From: 34-65-8 sp046294735
GTDB lineage: Bacteria; Pseudomonadota; Alphaproteobacteria; Sphingomonadales; Sphingomonadaceae
Assembly: GCA_046294735.1 (NCBI GenBank)
Contig: JBKBKB010000001.1
Span: 62,001-126,000 of the forward strand
Reading direction: 5' to 3'
Length of the DNA: 64,000 bases
Below, in pieces: positions 42,219 to 50,964 of this stretch (positions are counted from its first letter, which is position 1; each line of letters opens with the position of its first letter). The notes beneath the pieces were generated by a model. That model was not told the origin of the DNA. It ran no database searches and saw nothing but the letters and a program-made list of their open reading frames with translations. Both the position numbers and the translations under genes were made by a program.

Positions 42219-43262
42219 TCAACCTTCTTTCAAGAGCGCGAGACTGCCGTGTTCCAGGCACAGCGCACAGGCACCGCGCGCCATGGACAGGAAATTGGCG
42301 TCGCCCCGCTCGGTCCGCACCACGAAGGCCGCGCTGAACACGGCGGTGGAGACCCCATGCAGCGCGCCGATCACATAGTCGCGCCAGATCTGCTCGACCG
42401 TGAGCGGCACACCGCGCGCGGTCATTTCCGCGCAGTAGAGTTCGAGCAGGTCGCGCTCGTGCGCCCGGCGCAATGCATCGCCGATGCCGCAGCCGAGGAA
42501 GTAGCCAATATCGGTGAGCCCGTTGCCGATACCGAGCGTCTGCCAGTCCAGCACCGCAATCGGTTCGGCCCCGCCCTGCACGTCGAACAGCATGTTATCG
42601 AGCCGGAAGTCCCCGTGGACGAGGCTCACGGTCTCTGGAACCCGGTCCATCGAGGCTGTGATCTCGGCCAGTTCCTCGCACAGTGCCATGTATTCCGGCT
42701 CGAGGCTGTCCGAATAGCGTTCGCGAAAGACGGCTTGCGCCTGGGGGTAAAGCGCCTTGACCTGCGCCGCTGCCTGTTCGCTGGGCTGGAGCCAGTCGAG
42801 CGCCAGAATTTCCGCATTGTGCCAGCTCGGCGCATGGAGCGCGGCGGCCTGCTTCACACCTTCCTTGGCATCTTCCAGCGAGCAGCCGGCCAGCTGGTTT
42901 CCGCCCCGCGCCGGGCCGAGATCCTCGAACAGCAGGATGAAGCTGCCGCCGTCCCCGGAAACGTCGGCCGCGTGGACCACCGGCGTGCGGACCGGCAGGC
43001 TTGGAGCAATCTCGCGGTAGAACGCCACTTCCTTGGCATAGAGTCCCAGCATGGCGGCCGTGCCTCGGCTGGTCGGATCGGCGGCGGCGAACTTGCCGGC
43101 CAGCGTCTCTTGCCTGCCGCCGAAGTCCAGATGGAAGCGAACGCTGTCCCCCACCTGGCCCGTGCCGATCGCTTCCCAGCGCCAAGTGATGGGCACACGG
43201 CCCAGCGCCGACTCCCACCAATCATTGGTAATCTCGTCCGGATGCGCCGGAAATTGCCCCAT
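42219..43262 (-). CDS. Phosphotransferase family protein (APH/ecdysteroid-kinase-like)
   Basis: A 347-residue protein-kinase-like small-molecule kinase. The Brenner motif is SLVHGDFRLDNMLFD (about residue 210), followed by PIAVLDWQTLGIGNGLTDIGYFLG, which supplies the metal-binding Asp. The N-lobe region FILLFEDLGPARGGNQ is typical of the ecdysteroid-kinase-like and choline-kinase-like branch. It phosphorylates a hydroxyl of an unknown compound using ATP. It forms an operon with the unknown protein downstream. Confidence 0.85.
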   Translation of the reverse strand: MGQFPAHPDEITNDWWESALGRVPITWRWEAIGTGQVGDSVRFHLDFGGRQETLAGKFAAADPTSRGTAAMLGLYAKEVAFYREIAPSLPVRTPVVHAADVSGDGGSFILLFEDLGPARGGNQLAGCSLEDAKEGVKQAAALHAPSWHNAEILALDWLQPSEQAAAQVKALYPQAQAVFRERYSDSLEPEYMALCEELAEITASMDRVPETVSLVHGDFRLDNMLFDVQGGAEPIAVLDWQTLGIGNGLTDIGYFLGCGIGDALRRAHERDLLELYCAEMTARGVPLTVEQIWRDYVIGALHGVSTAVFSAAFVVRTERGDANFLSMARGACALCLEHGSLALLKEG

Positions 43263-43426
43263 TGATGATCCTCTCCGCGAGGAACCTTATGGCGCGCCGT
43301 GCGCTGCTGCAACGATGAACGGACTGCCCGAATGGATAGCCACGATCGCATTCGACCTTGGCAGCCGGGCAACCGGCTAGGGGTGTGGCAGTACTGGTTC
43401 CACCCGAAGAACCGGGCGGAGAAAGC

Positions 43427-44704
43427 CTAGCGGCCGAAGCAGTCTGTCCCGGCATAGCGGGCGCTGCAGCCGAGTTCTTCCTCGATCCGGATGAGCTGGT
43501 TGTACTTGGCGAGCCGGTCGGACCGGGCAAGCGAGCCGGTCTTGATCTGGCCGCAGTTGGTCGCAACCGCCAGGTCGGCAATGGTCGCATCCTCGGTTTC
43601 GCCAGAGCGGTGGCTCATTACCGCCGTGTAACCTGCGCGGTGCGCCATCTCGACCGCTTCCAGCGTCTCGCTAAGAGTGCCGATCTGGTTGACCTTGACC
43701 AGCAGCGAATTGGCGAGACCGCGCTGGATGCCGTCAGCCAGGCGGCGCGGGTTGGTCACGAACAGGTCATCGCCGACCAGCTGGACCTTATTGCCGACGA
43801 GGTCGGTCAGCGCCTTCCATCCGTCAAAATCGTCCTCGCTCATGCCGTCCTCGATCGAACGGATCGGATAGTCGTTGCACAGTTCCGCCAGGTAACGCGC
43901 CATTTCGTCCGGGCTGAGCGAAATCTGCTCGCCCGCCATGTCGTAGCGCCCATCGGCAAAGTATTCGGTTGCGGCGCAGTCCAGTGCCAGCACGATGTCG
44001 CTGCCGGGCTTGAACCCGGCCCGCTCGACCGATTGCATGATGAAGTCCAGCGCGGCACGGGTGCTGGAAAGGTTCGGCGCGAAGCCGCCTTCGTCGCCGA
44101 CCGAGGTGGCCAACCCCTTTTCCGACAGGCCCTTCTTCAGGGTGTGGAACACCTCCGCGCCCCAGCGCACCGCTTCGGCCAAGCTGTTCGCGCCGACCGG
44201 CATGATCATGAATTCCTGGATGTCGATCGGGTTGTCGGCATGCTCGCCGCCGTTGATGATGTTCATCATCGGCACCGGCAGGACGTGCGCCGAAACGCCG
44301 CCGATATAGGAATACAGCGGCAGGCCGCGGGCATTCGCCGCCGCTTTGGCCACCGCCATGCTCACGCCCAGGATCGCGTTCGCTCCCAGGCGTGCCTTGT
44401 TGGGCGTGCCGTCAAGCGCGATCATGTTCGTGTCGATATCGCGCTGATCTTCGGCATCGAGGCCGAGCAGCGAATCGGCCAGCTCGCCATTGACCGCCGC
44501 GACGGCCCCGGTCACGCCCTTGCCGAGATAGCGGGAGGGATCGCCATCACGCAGTTCTACCGCTTCGTGCGCGCCGGTCGAAGCACCCGAAGGAACGGCT
44601 GCGCGTCCAAAACTGCCATCCTCCAGCAGCACGTCGACTTCGACGGTCGGGTTGCCCCGGCTATCGAGGATTTCGCGGCCGTGAATGTCGATGATGGCGG
44701 TCAT
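43427..44704 (-). CDS. eno: Enolase
   Basis: A 425-residue glycolytic enzyme converting 2-phosphoglycerate to PEP. Blocks are ILDSRGNPTVEVDV, PSGASTGAHEAVELRDGD, the active-site lysine loop NSLLVKVNQIGTLSET, the histidine/arginine loop SHRSGETEDATIAD, and GQIKTGSLARSDR. The start MTAIIDIHG (44704) fits the family; the long frame upstream is not translated. It is divergent from the membrane operon, with a palindrome-rich 206-nt gap. Confidence 0.97.
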   Translation of the reverse strand: MTAIIDIHGREILDSRGNPTVEVDVLLEDGSFGRAAVPSGASTGAHEAVELRDGDPSRYLGKGVTGAVAAVNGELADSLLGLDAEDQRDIDTNMIALDGTPNKARLGANAILGVSMAVAKAAANARGLPLYSYIGGVSAHVLPVPMMNIINGGEHADNPIDIQEFMIMPVGANSLAEAVRWGAEVFHTLKKGLSEKGLATSVGDEGGFAPNLSSTRAALDFIMQSVERAGFKPGSDIVLALDCAATEYFADGRYDMAGEQISLSPDEMARYLAELCNDYPIRSIEDGMSEDDFDGWKALTDLVGNKVQLVGDDLFVTNPRRLADGIQRGLANSLLVKVNQIGTLSETLEAVEMAHRAGYTAVMSHRSGETEDATIADLAVATNCGQIKTGSLARSDRLAKYNQLIRIEEELGCSARYAGTDCFGR

Positions 44705-44749
44705 GTAGCTGGCTCCGGCTGGTGTGGTCTGGCGGTCCGGCACGGCGAG

Positions 44750-44769
44750 GTGTTGCAATTGCATAACAC
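44750..44769. promoter_or_regulatory. Palindrome between eno and the membrane operon
   Basis: GTGTTGCAATTGCATAACAC has complementary arms GTGTT/AACAC around a GCAATTGC core, 46-65 nt upstream of the eno ATG. It may be an operator, but nothing identifies the protein. Confidence 0.35.
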
Positions 44770-44814
44770 ACCACCAATATCGGCACCGCAAAGTGCAGTT
44801 GCGCTCTATGCGTC

Positions 44815-44839
44815 GGAACCAGACGGTGCAAGTTGCATT
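44815..44839 (+). promoter_or_regulatory. Possible EcfG-type general stress promoter
   Basis: GGAAC (44815-44819), then 16 nt, then CATT (44836-44839). The alphaproteobacterial EcfG consensus is GGAAC-N16/17-CGTT, so there is one mismatch. It lies 72 nt before the ATG of the first gene of the membrane operon. Confidence 0.35.
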
Positions 44840-44910
44840 GGATGCATGAGTGCTGCACATGCGCAGACAAGCCCTCACCGCCCTGCGCGGCGGCAAAAAT
44901 GGAGCGTACG

Positions 44911-45474
44911 ATGGCCAACAACAGCGATGCCATTCCGAAGAAGAAAACTACCACCCGCAAGCCGGCCGCCAGCAAGGCGGCGGCAGCACCGGCCGACAAC
45001 AGGGTCGAGGCGAAGACCCGTTTCAATGCGGCGCTTGAAGAAGCCAAGGCCGGAGCAGCTGCGCTCAAGGCCGAGGCCGCCGGAAAGGCCGTGAACCTGC
45101 GCGATCAGGCCAAAGGCAAGGGCGAGGATTGGGTGTCCGAAGCGAAGGCCTATGGCGGTCAGGCAAAGGAAAAGGCTGGCGAACTGGCTGTCGAAGGCAA
45201 GGCGAAGGCAAGCGATGCTCTGTCCTCACTGGGCAAGATCGTGGCCGACAATGCCCCCACAATCGACGAGAAATTCGGAAGCCAATACGGCGACTATGCC
45301 CGCAAGGCCTCGCGCAGCCTGCACGAGGTATCGGCCAAGATCGACAACAAGAGTGTCGAGGAAATCGGTGAGGATGCGCGCGAATTCGTCCGCAAGAGCC
45401 CTGGCCTTGCGGTCGGGCTGGCGGCAGTGGCCGGTTTCCTGATCGCCCGGGCGCTTCGCGGTAACCGCGAATAG
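44911..45474 (+). CDS. Lys/Ala-rich protein with C-terminal membrane helix (ElaB/YqjD-like)
   Basis: A 187-residue protein. Residues 1-30 are Lys/Ala-rich and basic; 30-150 are amphipathic helices with repeated Ala/Lys/Glu pattern (RVEAKTRFNAALEEAKAG, LRDQAKGKGEDWVSEAK). The last 30 residues are a single helix, KSPGLAVGLAAVAGFLIARA, ending in basic RGNRE. This is the layout of DUF883 (ElaB/YqjD) ribosome- or membrane-associated stress proteins, though I see only general similarity. First gene of a four-gene operon. Confidence 0.75.
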   Translation: MANNSDAIPKKKTTTRKPAASKAAAAPADNRVEAKTRFNAALEEAKAGAAALKAEAAGKAVNLRDQAKGKGEDWVSEAKAYGGQAKEKAGELAVEGKAKASDALSSLGKIVADNAPTIDEKFGSQYGDYARKASRSLHEVSAKIDNKSVEEIGEDAREFVRKSPGLAVGLAAVAGFLIARALRGNRE

Positions 45475-45494
45475 ACGCGGGGCAGTCGATCAGC

Positions 45495-45893
45495 GTGACC
45501 CAGGCTGACAATCAGGACGCGGAAATACCAGACACCAGCTCCGGCGGGGATGATCTTCCCGCCGGATCGCTGGTCGATGACCTTTCAGCGCTGATCGAGG
45601 ACGGTCAGACGTACCTCACGGCTGAGCTGGCTTACCAGAAGACTCGTCTGTCGTTCGCGTCGGGTCAAGGCAAGGCAGGTGCGGTGTTCCTGCTGGGTGC
45701 CCTGGCATTTCTCCATCTCGCTCTGATAGCGCTGGTGGTTGGTCTGGTGTTTGCGCTGGCTCCTGTGCTGACACCCCTCGGGGCGACTGCGGCAGTGTTT
45801 GCGGTTCTGCTGCTGCTGGCGCTGATGTTTGTTCTGGCAGCCCGCAAACGGATCGCGACAATCGCCCGCGCATTCGAAAAGGATGCATCATGA
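45495..45893 (+). CDS. Phage-holin-superfamily-like membrane protein
   Basis: A 132-residue protein starting at GTG 45495. An acidic N-terminal region (DTSSGGDDLPAGSLVDDL) is followed by two hydrophobic helices (about 55-80, VFLLGALAFLHLALIALVVG, and 90-115, AVFAVLLLLALMFVLA). It matches the widespread Phage_holin_3_6-type (YqjE-like) proteins that accompany YqjD-like proteins. These are not phage lysis genes. It overlaps the next gene as ATGA. Confidence 0.72.
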   Translation: MTQADNQDAEIPDTSSGGDDLPAGSLVDDLSALIEDGQTYLTAELAYQKTRLSFASGQGKAGAVFLLGALAFLHLALIALVVGLVFALAPVLTPLGATAAVFAVLLLLALMFVLAARKRIATIARAFEKDAS

Positions 45894-46219
45894 GCAACGC
45901 GGCTCGCCTCGCCGAGGACAAGGCTTTGCGCGATGCCGCAAGGGCCCTGATTGATGCCGACCTTGCCAGACTGAAGGGAACCGTTGCAGCGCGTAGCGTG
46001 CCCGCACGTGCGATGGACCGCGCGACCGAGGGCGCGGTCGAGGTGCTTGAGCAGGTGGCTGACGCTGCTGGCAGGAACAAGGGTGTGATCGCCGCGTTAG
46101 TAGGAGCAACTGCGATCTGGTTGGCGCGGCATCCGCTCCTGGCATTGCTCGACGATCGCGACCCCAACCCATCGGACCTACAGGAACAGACCCATGAACA
46201 GCCCCCTCACCAACAGTGA
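45890..46219 (+). CDS. Unknown protein with one weak membrane segment (YqjK-like position)
   Basis: A 109-residue protein. The N-terminal part is helical and Ala/Arg-rich (RLAEDKALRDAARALIDADL). One moderately hydrophobic stretch (NKGVIAALVGATAIWLARHP) lies at about residues 63-82, and the tail is acidic and Gln/Pro-rich. There is no recognised domain. Position after a YqjE-like gene suggests a role like YqjK. It overlaps the next gene by 26 nt. Confidence 0.65.
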   Translation: MSNAARLAEDKALRDAARALIDADLARLKGTVAARSVPARAMDRATEGAVEVLEQVADAAGRNKGVIAALVGATAIWLARHPLLALLDDRDPNPSDLQEQTHEQPPHQQ

Positions 46220-46697
46220 TCAGCGTGACATTCTTCGCAGTCGGATCGAAGCTGCCGAGCAGCGTAACGCTGCCCGTAACCTGACTGACCAGGCACGCGA
46301 GGCGGCCGAAACCGCTAAGGAATTTGTCCGGGAGCACCCGCTTGCCACCGTCGCCGGCGTCGCCCTGCTTGGCCTCGCCATTGGCGCCATGACCAAGCGC
46401 GGGCGGAACGCGGGGCGCGCGGCAGGCTCACGCGCGGGCGATTTTTTCGGCCATGCATTCGAGCTCGGCCTGGCCTATGCTGCAACCGCACTCGAAAATG
46501 CTGGCGAGGCCGCACGGAAGGGGCAGGATCACCTGGAAGATTTGGGCGATACGCTGGGCGACGGCGCCCGCAACCTGGGCCGACAGGCAAACCACCGGGC
46601 AAGTGATGCACAGGACCTGGCCCGGCGCGTGACCCGCGACCTGGGAAAGCAGGCTTCGCGTACCGTGCGTAGCCTCAAGGATCGCGCCCGCTCCTGA
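46194..46697 (+). CDS. Membrane-associated helical protein of the same operon
   Basis: A 167-residue protein. Residues 8-45 form a helix (QRDILRSRIEAAEQRNAARN), 46-65 a hydrophobic segment (LATVAGVALLGLAIGAMTKR), and the rest is an Arg/Ala-rich amphipathic region with repeated heptad-like spacing. It resembles DUF883-like proteins with the membrane helix placed centrally. It is the last gene of the operon. Function unknown; envelope or stationary-phase stress is a reasonable guess. Confidence 0.65.
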   Translation: MNSPLTNSDQRDILRSRIEAAEQRNAARNLTDQAREAAETAKEFVREHPLATVAGVALLGLAIGAMTKRGRNAGRAAGSRAGDFFGHAFELGLAYAATALENAGEAARKGQDHLEDLGDTLGDGARNLGRQANHRASDAQDLARRVTRDLGKQASRTVRSLKDRARS

Positions 46698-46805
46698 TCC
46701 CTGCGCAGATGCGACCAATGTCGGGCGCGGCGGGACTTGCCTGTCGCGCCCGTTTCGCTATGGCGCGCGGCATTCTCCTACCCCCCGAGACAAGCGAGCC
46801 AGACC

Positions 46806-47036
46806 ATGCAGGAAACCGAAACCAAGCAGCGCCTCCACCTGGTGATGGGCGGCCGGGTGAAAGACCCGCGCACGATGGAGTTCCAGGACCCGGAGAGCCT
46901 CCACGTGGTCGGGATTTACAGCAACTACGATGCAGCCGTGGAAGCCTGGCGCGCCAACGCCCAGCGCACCGTCGATGACGCGGAAATGCGCTATGTGGTG
47001 GTGCACATCCACCGGCTGCTGACACCGAAGGACTGA
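46806..47036 (+). CDS. DUF4170 family protein
   Basis: A 76-residue protein starting MQETETKQRLHLVMGG. The conserved blocks are LHVVGIYSNYDAAVEAWRA and AQRTVDDAEMRYVVVHIHRLL, which is the DUF4170 pattern found almost only in alphaproteobacteria. It has no known function. It is convergent with greA, with a G/C-rich inverted repeat in the gap. Confidence 0.85.
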   Translation: MQETETKQRLHLVMGGRVKDPRTMEFQDPESLHVVGIYSNYDAAVEAWRANAQRTVDDAEMRYVVVHIHRLLTPKD

Positions 47037-47062
47037 AGGCCAGGGCCCGGCCCCGGCCAAAC

Positions 47063-47530
47063 TCAGATGAACTCGATCTTCTCGACGAGGTAGAACTTCT
47101 CGCCTGAAGGGACAGTCACTTCCACGTCCTCACCAACCCTCTTGCCGATCAGCGCCTTGCCCAGCGGGGAGTTATAGCTGATCCGCCCGCGCTTGGCGTC
47201 GGCTTCTGTCTGGCCGACGATCTGGTAGCGGACCGGCTTGTCGTCCTCGTCGAGCATCGTCACGGTGGCGCCGAACACGATCCGGTCGCCAGAAAGTGAA
47301 GTCGGGTCGATGATCTGGGCGCGGCTGACCCGGTCTTCGAGGTCGGCAATCTGCGCCTCGATCTGACCCTGCCGCTCTTTCGCAGCATGGTATTCCGCGT
47401 TTTCAGACAGATCGCCGTGGGCGCGGGCTTCCTCGATCGCATCGACCACCTTCGGCCGCTCGGCCCGCAGCACCTTCAGTTCGGCAGTGATCTGCTCGTA
47501 CCCCTCGGCGAGCATCGGAACCTTTTCCAT
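47063..47530 (-). CDS. greA: Transcription elongation factor GreA
   Basis: A 155-residue factor that rescues backtracked RNA polymerase by stimulating transcript cleavage. The N-terminal coiled coil (about 1-75) carries the acidic tip in EARAHGDLSENAEYHAAKE, and the C-terminal domain ends with GKALIGKRVGEDVEVTVPSG. The start MEKVPML (47530) fits the family. It follows carB on the same strand, a common alphaproteobacterial arrangement. Confidence 0.95.
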   Translation of the reverse strand: MEKVPMLAEGYEQITAELKVLRAERPKVVDAIEEARAHGDLSENAEYHAAKERQGQIEAQIADLEDRVSRAQIIDPTSLSGDRIVFGATVTMLDEDDKPVRYQIVGQTEADAKRGRISYNSPLGKALIGKRVGEDVEVTVPSGEKFYLVEKIEFI

Positions 47531-47634
47531 ATTCCCCAATCCATCTTTCAAGCTTCGGCGTTCCGGGACAACTCGCCTGTCCACCGCGTGCCGAGAGCGG
47601 CTGGCAGGAAGGCAGGTTGTCAGGGAAAGCCTGT

Positions 47635-50600
47635 TCAGTCCGGGCTATAATAATCCTGCAACGACCGCACTTCAAGCTGTGCCGAGTCGCCCCACTGGAT
47701 TGCCTCTGCCGCCGCACGCGAAGCCGCAGCCGTGGTGTAGTAGGGAATCTTCTTTTCAAGCGCGGTGGCCCGGATCGACTTGGAATCGATCAGGCTCTGC
47801 CAGCCCTCGGTGGTGTTGATGACGAGATCGACCTCGCCGTCGATCATCGCGTCGACCACGTGCGGCTGGCCCTGGGCAACCTTGTTGACCCATTCGACCG
47901 GCACGCCCTGCTCGGTCAGGAACCGGTGCGTGCCGCTGGTGGCGATCACCCGGAAGCCCTGCTCGACCAGCATTTTCACCGCCGGCAGAATCTGCGGCTT
48001 GTCGCCGTCCTTGACCGAGACGAACACCGTGCCGCTGCGCGGCAGGACCATCCCGGCACCAAGCTGGCTTTTGAGGAATGCAGGCGGGAAGGTGGCGTCG
48101 ATCCCCATCACTTCGCCGGTCGACTTCATTTCCGGGCTGAGCACCGGGTCCGCCCCGGGGAAGCGGGCAAAGGGGAACACCGCTTCCTTCACCGCCATAT
48201 AGGGAAGATCGCGCCGGAACGGCGGGAAGTCGGCCAGTTTTTCGCCCGCCATCACCCGCGCGGCGATCTTGGCCACCGGCTGGCCGATCGCCTTGGCCAC
48301 GAACGGCACGGTGCGGCTGGCGCGCGGGTTGACCTCGATCAGGAAGACCTCGTCCCCCTTCACCGCGAACTGGATGTTCATCAGCCCGACCACGCCGAGC
48401 GCATGCGCCAGCGCTTCGGCCTGGCGCTCCATCTCGGCGATAATCTCCGGCGCCAGTGAATAGGGCGGCAGGGTGCAGGCGCTATCGCCTGAGTGAACCC
48501 CGGCTTCCTCGATGTGCTGCATCACGCCGGCGACACGCACCTCCGTCCCGTCGCAAAGCGCATCGACATCACATTCGACCGCATCGCGCAGGTATTGATC
48601 AACCAGCACCGGACTGTCGCCCGACACGTTGACCGCCGTCTTGATATAGTCATCGAGCTGCGCTTCGGAATCGACGATTTCCATCGCCCGCCCGCCAAGA
48701 ACGTAGCTGGGCCGCAGCAGCACCGGATAGCCGATCCGTGCCGCCACTGCCGCCGCCTCGTCACGGCTGTAAGCGATTCCGTTTTCGGGCTGCCTCAGCT
48801 TCAGCTTGTTGACGAGCCGCGCGAACCGCTCGCGGTCCTCCGCCAGGTCGATCGCGTCAGGCGAAGTGCCGAGGATCGGGATGCCCGCATCCTCCAGCGC
48901 CTGCGCCAGCTTGAGCGGGGTCTGCCCGCCGAATTGGACGATCACCCCGACCAGCTCGCCGTTCTGCTGTTCCACCCGCAGGATCTCCAGCACGTCCTCG
49001 GCCGTTAATGGCTCAAAATAAAGGCGGTCGGAGGTGTCATAGTCAGTGCTGACCGTTTCCGGGTTGCAGTTGACCATGATCGTCTCATAGCCCGCCTCGG
49101 CCAGCGCGAAGCAGGCGTGGACGCAGCAGTAATCGAACTCTATGCCTTGCCCGATCCGGTTCGGACCGCCGCCCAGGATCACCACCTTGCGCCGGTCGGT
49201 GGGCGCGGATTCGCACTCAGGTTCGCCGAACGTGGGTGCCTCGTAGGTCGAGTACATATAGGGCGTGATCGCCTCGAACTCGGCGGCACAGCTATCGATC
49301 CGCTTGAACACCGGGTGGACGCCCAGCTTGCGGCGCAGATCGCGCACTTCGTCCTCGCTGGTCGCCCCCGCCATGGCGCGCAAGGCATCGTGCAGCAGGC
49401 CGGAACGGCGCGCCTGCGTTTCGGCAAGCCCGCCCGCCACCCCGACCGAGCGCACGGCCAGCGTGGCGAGGCGCTTGTCGGAAAAGCCCATCGCCTTGTA
49501 GCGGCGCAGGGTCTGGGCATCGCCCGGCAGGCCATTCGCGCCGATTTCTGCCTCGGCGGCGATGATGTCCTCGATCTGGCGCAGGAACCACGGGTCGTAC
49601 CCCGTGACCGCGTTGATCTCCTCCACCGACAGCCCTTCGCGGAAGGCCTGGGCGGCTTTGAGCAGCCGATCGGGCGTCCGCTTGCTGAGCGAGGCGGTAA
49701 TCTCCTCGCGCGGGCGGCCTTCCAGCTCGACCACGCGGTTGAACCCGTCGAGTCCGGTCTCCAGCCCGCGCAGCGCCTTCTGCACGCTCTCCTGGAAATT
49801 GCGGCCAATCGCCATGACCTCGCCGACCGACTTCATCGCGGTGGCCAATTCAACCTTGGCGCCCTTGAACTTCTCGAACGCGAAGCGCGGGATCTTGGTC
49901 ACGACATAGTCGATGGTCGGTTCGAAACTGGCAGGGGTCGCTCCAGTGATCTCGTTCTCGATCTCGTCGAGCGTGTAGCCGACCGCCAGCTTGGCGGCGA
50001 CGCGGGCGATCGGGAAGCCGGTTGCCTTCGATGCCAGCGCCGAGGAACGACTGACGCGCGGATTCATCTCGATCACGATCAGGCGGCCATCGGCCGGATT
50101 GACCGCGAATTGGACGTTGGAGCCGCCCGTTTCCACCCCGATCTCGCGCAGCACAGCAATGCTGGCCGAACGCATGATCTGGTATTCCTTGTCGGTCAGC
50201 GTCAGCGCCGGGGCGACGGTGATCGAATCGCCGGTGTGGACGCCCATCGGATCGACGTTTTCGATGCTGCAGATGATGATCGCGTTATCCTTGCGGTCGC
50301 GCACCACCTCCATCTCGTATTCTTTCCACCCGAGCAGCGATTCCTCGATCAGCACTTCGGTGGTCGGGCTGGCATCGAGCCCTTCGCGTACGATCCGCTC
50401 GAACTCGGCCTTGTTGTAGGCGATCCCGCCGCCGGTGCCGCCCAGGGTGAAGCTGGGGCGGATAATCGAGGGCAGCCCGGTCCGCTCCAGCACGGCAAAG
50501 GCCTGCTCGACGGTGGTCGCGACCCCGCTGCGGGCGCTCTCCAGCCCGATCTTGTCCATCGCCTCGCGGAACCGCTGGCGGTTCTCCGCCTTGTCGATCG

Positions 50601-50964
50601 CATCGGCATTGGCACCGATCATCTGGACGCCGTACTTCTCCAGCGTGCCATCATCCGCCAGCGCCAGCGCAGTGTTGAGCGCGGTCTGCCCGCCCATCGT
50701 CGGCAGCAGCGCATCGGGCCGCTCCTTGGCGATGATCTTGGCGACGATTTCCGGCGTGATCGGCTCGATATAGGTCGCGTCGGCAAACTCCGGATCGGTC
50801 ATGATGGTGGCCGGGTTGGAGTTGACCAGGATCACCCGGTAGCCCTCCTCCTTCAGCGCCTTGATCGCCTGCGTGCCGGAGTAATCGAACTCGCAGGCCT
50901 GTCCGATGATGATCGGACCAGCGCCAATGACGAGGATCGAGGAAATGTCCGTGCGTTTGGGCAT
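47635..50964 (-). CDS. carB: Carbamoyl-phosphate synthase large chain
   Basis: A 1,109-residue enzyme with two ATP-grasp synthetase halves (carboxyphosphate and carbamate) and a C-terminal MGS allosteric domain. MPKRTDISSILVIGAGPIII starts the first half, VVILGGGPNRIGQGIEFDYC the second, and the allosteric domain has VIATSGTHRFLTEQGVPVEWV. It uses ammonia from CarA for pyrimidines and arginine. The ATG shares a base with the carA stop (TAATG). Confidence 0.97.
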   Translation of the reverse strand: MPKRTDISSILVIGAGPIIIGQACEFDYSGTQAIKALKEEGYRVILVNSNPATIMTDPEFADATYIEPITPEIVAKIIAKERPDALLPTMGGQTALNTALALADDGTLEKYGVQMIGANADAIDKAENRQRFREAMDKIGLESARSGVATTVEQAFAVLERTGLPSIIRPSFTLGGTGGGIAYNKAEFERIVREGLDASPTTEVLIEESLLGWKEYEMEVVRDRKDNAIIICSIENVDPMGVHTGDSITVAPALTLTDKEYQIMRSASIAVLREIGVETGGSNVQFAVNPADGRLIVIEMNPRVSRSSALASKATGFPIARVAAKLAVGYTLDEIENEITGATPASFEPTIDYVVTKIPRFAFEKFKGAKVELATAMKSVGEVMAIGRNFQESVQKALRGLETGLDGFNRVVELEGRPREEITASLSKRTPDRLLKAAQAFREGLSVEEINAVTGYDPWFLRQIEDIIAAEAEIGANGLPGDAQTLRRYKAMGFSDKRLATLAVRSVGVAGGLAETQARRSGLLHDALRAMAGATSEDEVRDLRRKLGVHPVFKRIDSCAAEFEAITPYMYSTYEAPTFGEPECESAPTDRRKVVILGGGPNRIGQGIEFDYCCVHACFALAEAGYETIMVNCNPETVSTDYDTSDRLYFEPLTAEDVLEILRVEQQNGELVGVIVQFGGQTPLKLAQALEDAGIPILGTSPDAIDLAEDRERFARLVNKLKLRQPENGIAYSRDEAAAVAARIGYPVLLRPSYVLGGRAMEIVDSEAQLDDYIKTAVNVSGDSPVLVDQYLRDAVECDVDALCDGTEVRVAGVMQHIEEAGVHSGDSACTLPPYSLAPEIIAEMERQAEALAHALGVVGLMNIQFAVKGDEVFLIEVNPRASRTVPFVAKAIGQPVAKIAARVMAGEKLADFPPFRRDLPYMAVKEAVFPFARFPGADPVLSPEMKSTGEVMGIDATFPPAFLKSQLGAGMVLPRSGTVFVSVKDGDKPQILPAVKMLVEQGFRVIATSGTHRFLTEQGVPVEWVNKVAQGQPHVVDAMIDGEVDLVINTTEGWQSLIDSKSIRATALEKKIPYYTTAAASRAAAEAIQWGDSAQLEVRSLQDYYSPD

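Noticed and set aside
43375..43426. Terminator after eno
   Set aside because: A CCGCCCG/CGGGTGG hairpin can be drawn on the minus strand, but no T-run follows and one pair is G-T.
45495..45893. Prophage holin
   Set aside because: The gene belongs to a superfamily named after holins, but it sits in a YqjD/YqjE-like operon, and no other phage gene is present.
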